Below, piece by piece: positions 13,923-15,265 of a DNA stretch of 15,265 bases. Position numbers and translations under genes: made by a program. Position 1 is the first letter of the stretch. Every line of letters starts with the position of its first letter. The notes under the pieces were generated by a model. It searched no databases. It was not told the origin of the DNA and was given only the letters and a program-made list of their open reading frames with translations. The DNA comes from JBHJHK01 sp050330975 (GTDB lineage Bacteria > Pseudomonadota > Gammaproteobacteria > Competibacterales > Competibacteraceae): NCBI GenBank assembly GCA_050330975.1, contig JBHJHK010000155.1, positions 1 to 15,265 of the forward strand, read 5' to 3'.

Positions 13923-15185
13923 CTACCGGGGCGTGCGCTGGATATGGGCCCCCAACTGGGCCATCTTCTCTTCGATACACTCGTAACCGCGGTCGATGTG
14001 GTAGACCCGGTCGACGACGGTTTCCCCCTGGGCCACCAGGCCCGCCAGGATCAAACTCGCCGAAGCCCGCAGGTCGGTGGCCATGACCGGGGCACCGCTC
14101 AACTGAACCACGCCGTGGCTGATGGCGGTGTTGCCCTCTAGCTGGATGTGTGCCCCCATGCGTTGGAGTTCCAAAACGTGCATAAAGCGGTTTTCAAACA
14201 CCGTTTCGGTGATGGTGCCCACCCCCTCGGCCACGGCGTTAAGGGCCACAAACTGGGCCTGCATATCCGTGGGAAAAGCGGGATAGGGGGCGGTTCGCAA
14301 AGACACCGCCCGGGGACGCCGCCCCTCCATATCCAAGGCGATCCAGTCCGCACCGGTGGTGACTGCGGCCCCGGCCTCGGTGAGCTTGTGCAACACCGCC
14401 TCGAGAAGTTCTGGACGGGTGCCCTTGATGCGCACCGACCCGCCAGTGATGGCCGCAGCCACCAAATAGGTACCGGTCTCGATGCGGTCGGGCAACACCC
14501 GATGGCGGGTTCCCCCGAGACCCTCGACCCCGTGGATCACCACCGTCCCCGTCCCCGCCCCCTCGATGCGCGCCCCCATGGCGTTGAGGCAGTGGGCCAA
14601 ATCCACCACCTCCGGCTCCCGGGCGGCGTTTTCGATCACCGTGGTCCCGCGGGCCAAGGTGGCGGCCATCATCAGATTTTCCGTACCGGTGACGGTGACG
14701 GTATCCAAGACGATATGGGCGCCCACCAGGCGCTTGGCGCTGGCGCGGATGTAGCCCTGGACCACCTCGATCTCGGCCCCCATGGCGGCGAGGCCCTGGA
14801 GGTGGAGGTTCACCGGCCGAGCGCCAATGGCACACCCCCCCGGCAACGACACTTCGGCGCGGCCAAAGCGGCTCAGAAGGGGCCCCAGCACCAAAATGGA
14901 GGCCCGCATGGTGCGCACCAGCTCGTAGGGGGCACAGTAGTTATCCACCGTCCGGGGGTCGGCTTCGATGGCGAGGTTCTCGTGGAGCAGCAGCTTAACC
15001 CCGAGCCTCCCCAAGAGCTCCATAGTGGTGGTGACGTCTTGGAGGTGGGGCACCCCCTCCACCACCACGGGTTCGTCGGCCAACAGCGTGGCCGCCAGGA
15101 TGGGCAGTACGGCGTTTTTGGCCCCCGAGGCGCGCAACTCCCCGCTCAGGGGAGCGCCCCCCTGGATGACCAGTTTAGTTCCCAT
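13923..15185 (-). CDS. murA: MurA, UDP-GlcNAc 1-carboxyvinyltransferase
   Basis: MurA transfers enolpyruvate from PEP to UDP-GlcNAc, the first committed step of peptidoglycan synthesis in the cytoplasm. The product has 420 residues, the normal length. K23 in SGAKNAVLP, the catalytic loop SLPGGCAIGARPVNLH with C118 (equivalent to E. coli C115, the fosfomycin target), and FPTDMQAQF with its catalytic Asp are all intact. The ATG at 15185 gives a normal N-terminus (GTKLVIQGG). Upstream only 80 bases remain, ending near a run of 17 G, so the promoter or preceding genes cannot be judged. It is followed by hisG after six bases. Confidence 0.97.
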   Translation of the reverse strand: MGTKLVIQGGAPLSGELRASGAKNAVLPILAATLLADEPVVVEGVPHLQDVTTTMELLGRLGVKLLLHENLAIEADPRTVDNYCAPYELVRTMRASILVLGPLLSRFGRAEVSLPGGCAIGARPVNLHLQGLAAMGAEIEVVQGYIRASAKRLVGAHIVLDTVTVTGTENLMMAATLARGTTVIENAAREPEVVDLAHCLNAMGARIEGAGTGTVVIHGVEGLGGTRHRVLPDRIETGTYLVAAAITGGSVRIKGTRPELLEAVLHKLTEAGAAVTTGADWIALDMEGRRPRAVSLRTAPYPAFPTDMQAQFVALNAVAEGVGTITETVFENRFMHVLELQRMGAHIQLEGNTAISHGVVQLSGAPVMATDLRASASLILAGLVAQGETVVDRVYHIDRGYECIEEKMAQLGAHIQRTPR

Positions 15186-15265
15186 GGACAGACGCCGAGG
15201 TGGTGGGGGGCGCGCCGCAGGCGGCGGTGGCGGGCGCGGGGGGGGGGGGGGGGGTGGATGGGCTG
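15186..15265. other. Window end with a 17-base G tract
   Basis: This 80-base stretch upstream of murA is very G-rich and contains an uninterrupted run of 17 G at 15238-15254. I see no gene. With the C tract at 10-19 at the other end, it suggests low-complexity contig ends or assembly error. Confidence 0.6.

Noticed and set aside
1..15265. CRISPR arrays, insertion sequences, integrases and tRNA genes
   Set aside because: I looked for regularly spaced repeats, transposase or integrase motifs and cloverleaf patterns and saw none. The second mraZ has no visible mobile-element scars beside it.

Overview
The window reads as a piece of chromosome from a GC-rich, Gram-negative bacterium, most likely a gammaproteobacterium. 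Three things point there. MurE carries the meso-diaminopimelate signature DNPR. Division genes run in the order mraZ-rsmH-ftsL-ftsI-murE-murF-mraY. Their neighbours rnpB, rsmI, yraN, sspB, petABC, hisG and murA are genes that sit close together in Pseudomonas-like genomes (from memory). The window starts and ends in homopolymer tracts, so it may be a whole contig with low-quality ends.

All genes except two lie on the minus strand. From high to low coordinates the order is: murA and hisG; a 205-bp AT-rich gap with a promoter and a perfect inverted repeat; the complete bc1 operon petA-petB-petC; sspB; rsmI; rnpB; then the first seven genes of the dcw cluster, joined mostly by 1- to 4-base stop/start overlaps, with mraY cut off by the window edge. 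The two plus-strand genes are yraN, whose start codon overlaps that of the divergent rsmI, and a second mraZ gene between rnpB and rsmI. Several usual neighbours are absent: lpoA between rsmI and yraN, sspA between sspB and petC, and hisD/hisC after hisG.

Functionally the window joins peptidoglycan precursor synthesis (murA, murE, murF, mraY), septal wall assembly (ftsI, ftsL), rRNA methylation of the decoding centre (rsmH at m4C1402 and rsmI at the 2'-O of the same C1402), tRNA 5' processing (rnpB), ClpXP substrate delivery (sspB), respiration (petABC) and the first step of histidine synthesis (hisG).

The most interesting part is 7301-8617. The ordinary proteobacterial MraZ gene has a recognisable promoter and three AGTGGG boxes at an exact 10-bp period. 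On the other side of rnpB lies a second MraZ (8072-8617) that resembles Bacteroidota MraZ proteins more than its neighbour and ends in an acidic tail. Four copies of the octamer AAAGTGGG lie on the plus strand in the 277 bases from 7344 to 7620. Two different MraZ regulators flanking rnpB, with an expanded set of likely MraZ sites between them, suggest an unusual two-regulator control locus. This is inference; only the genes and motifs are seen directly.
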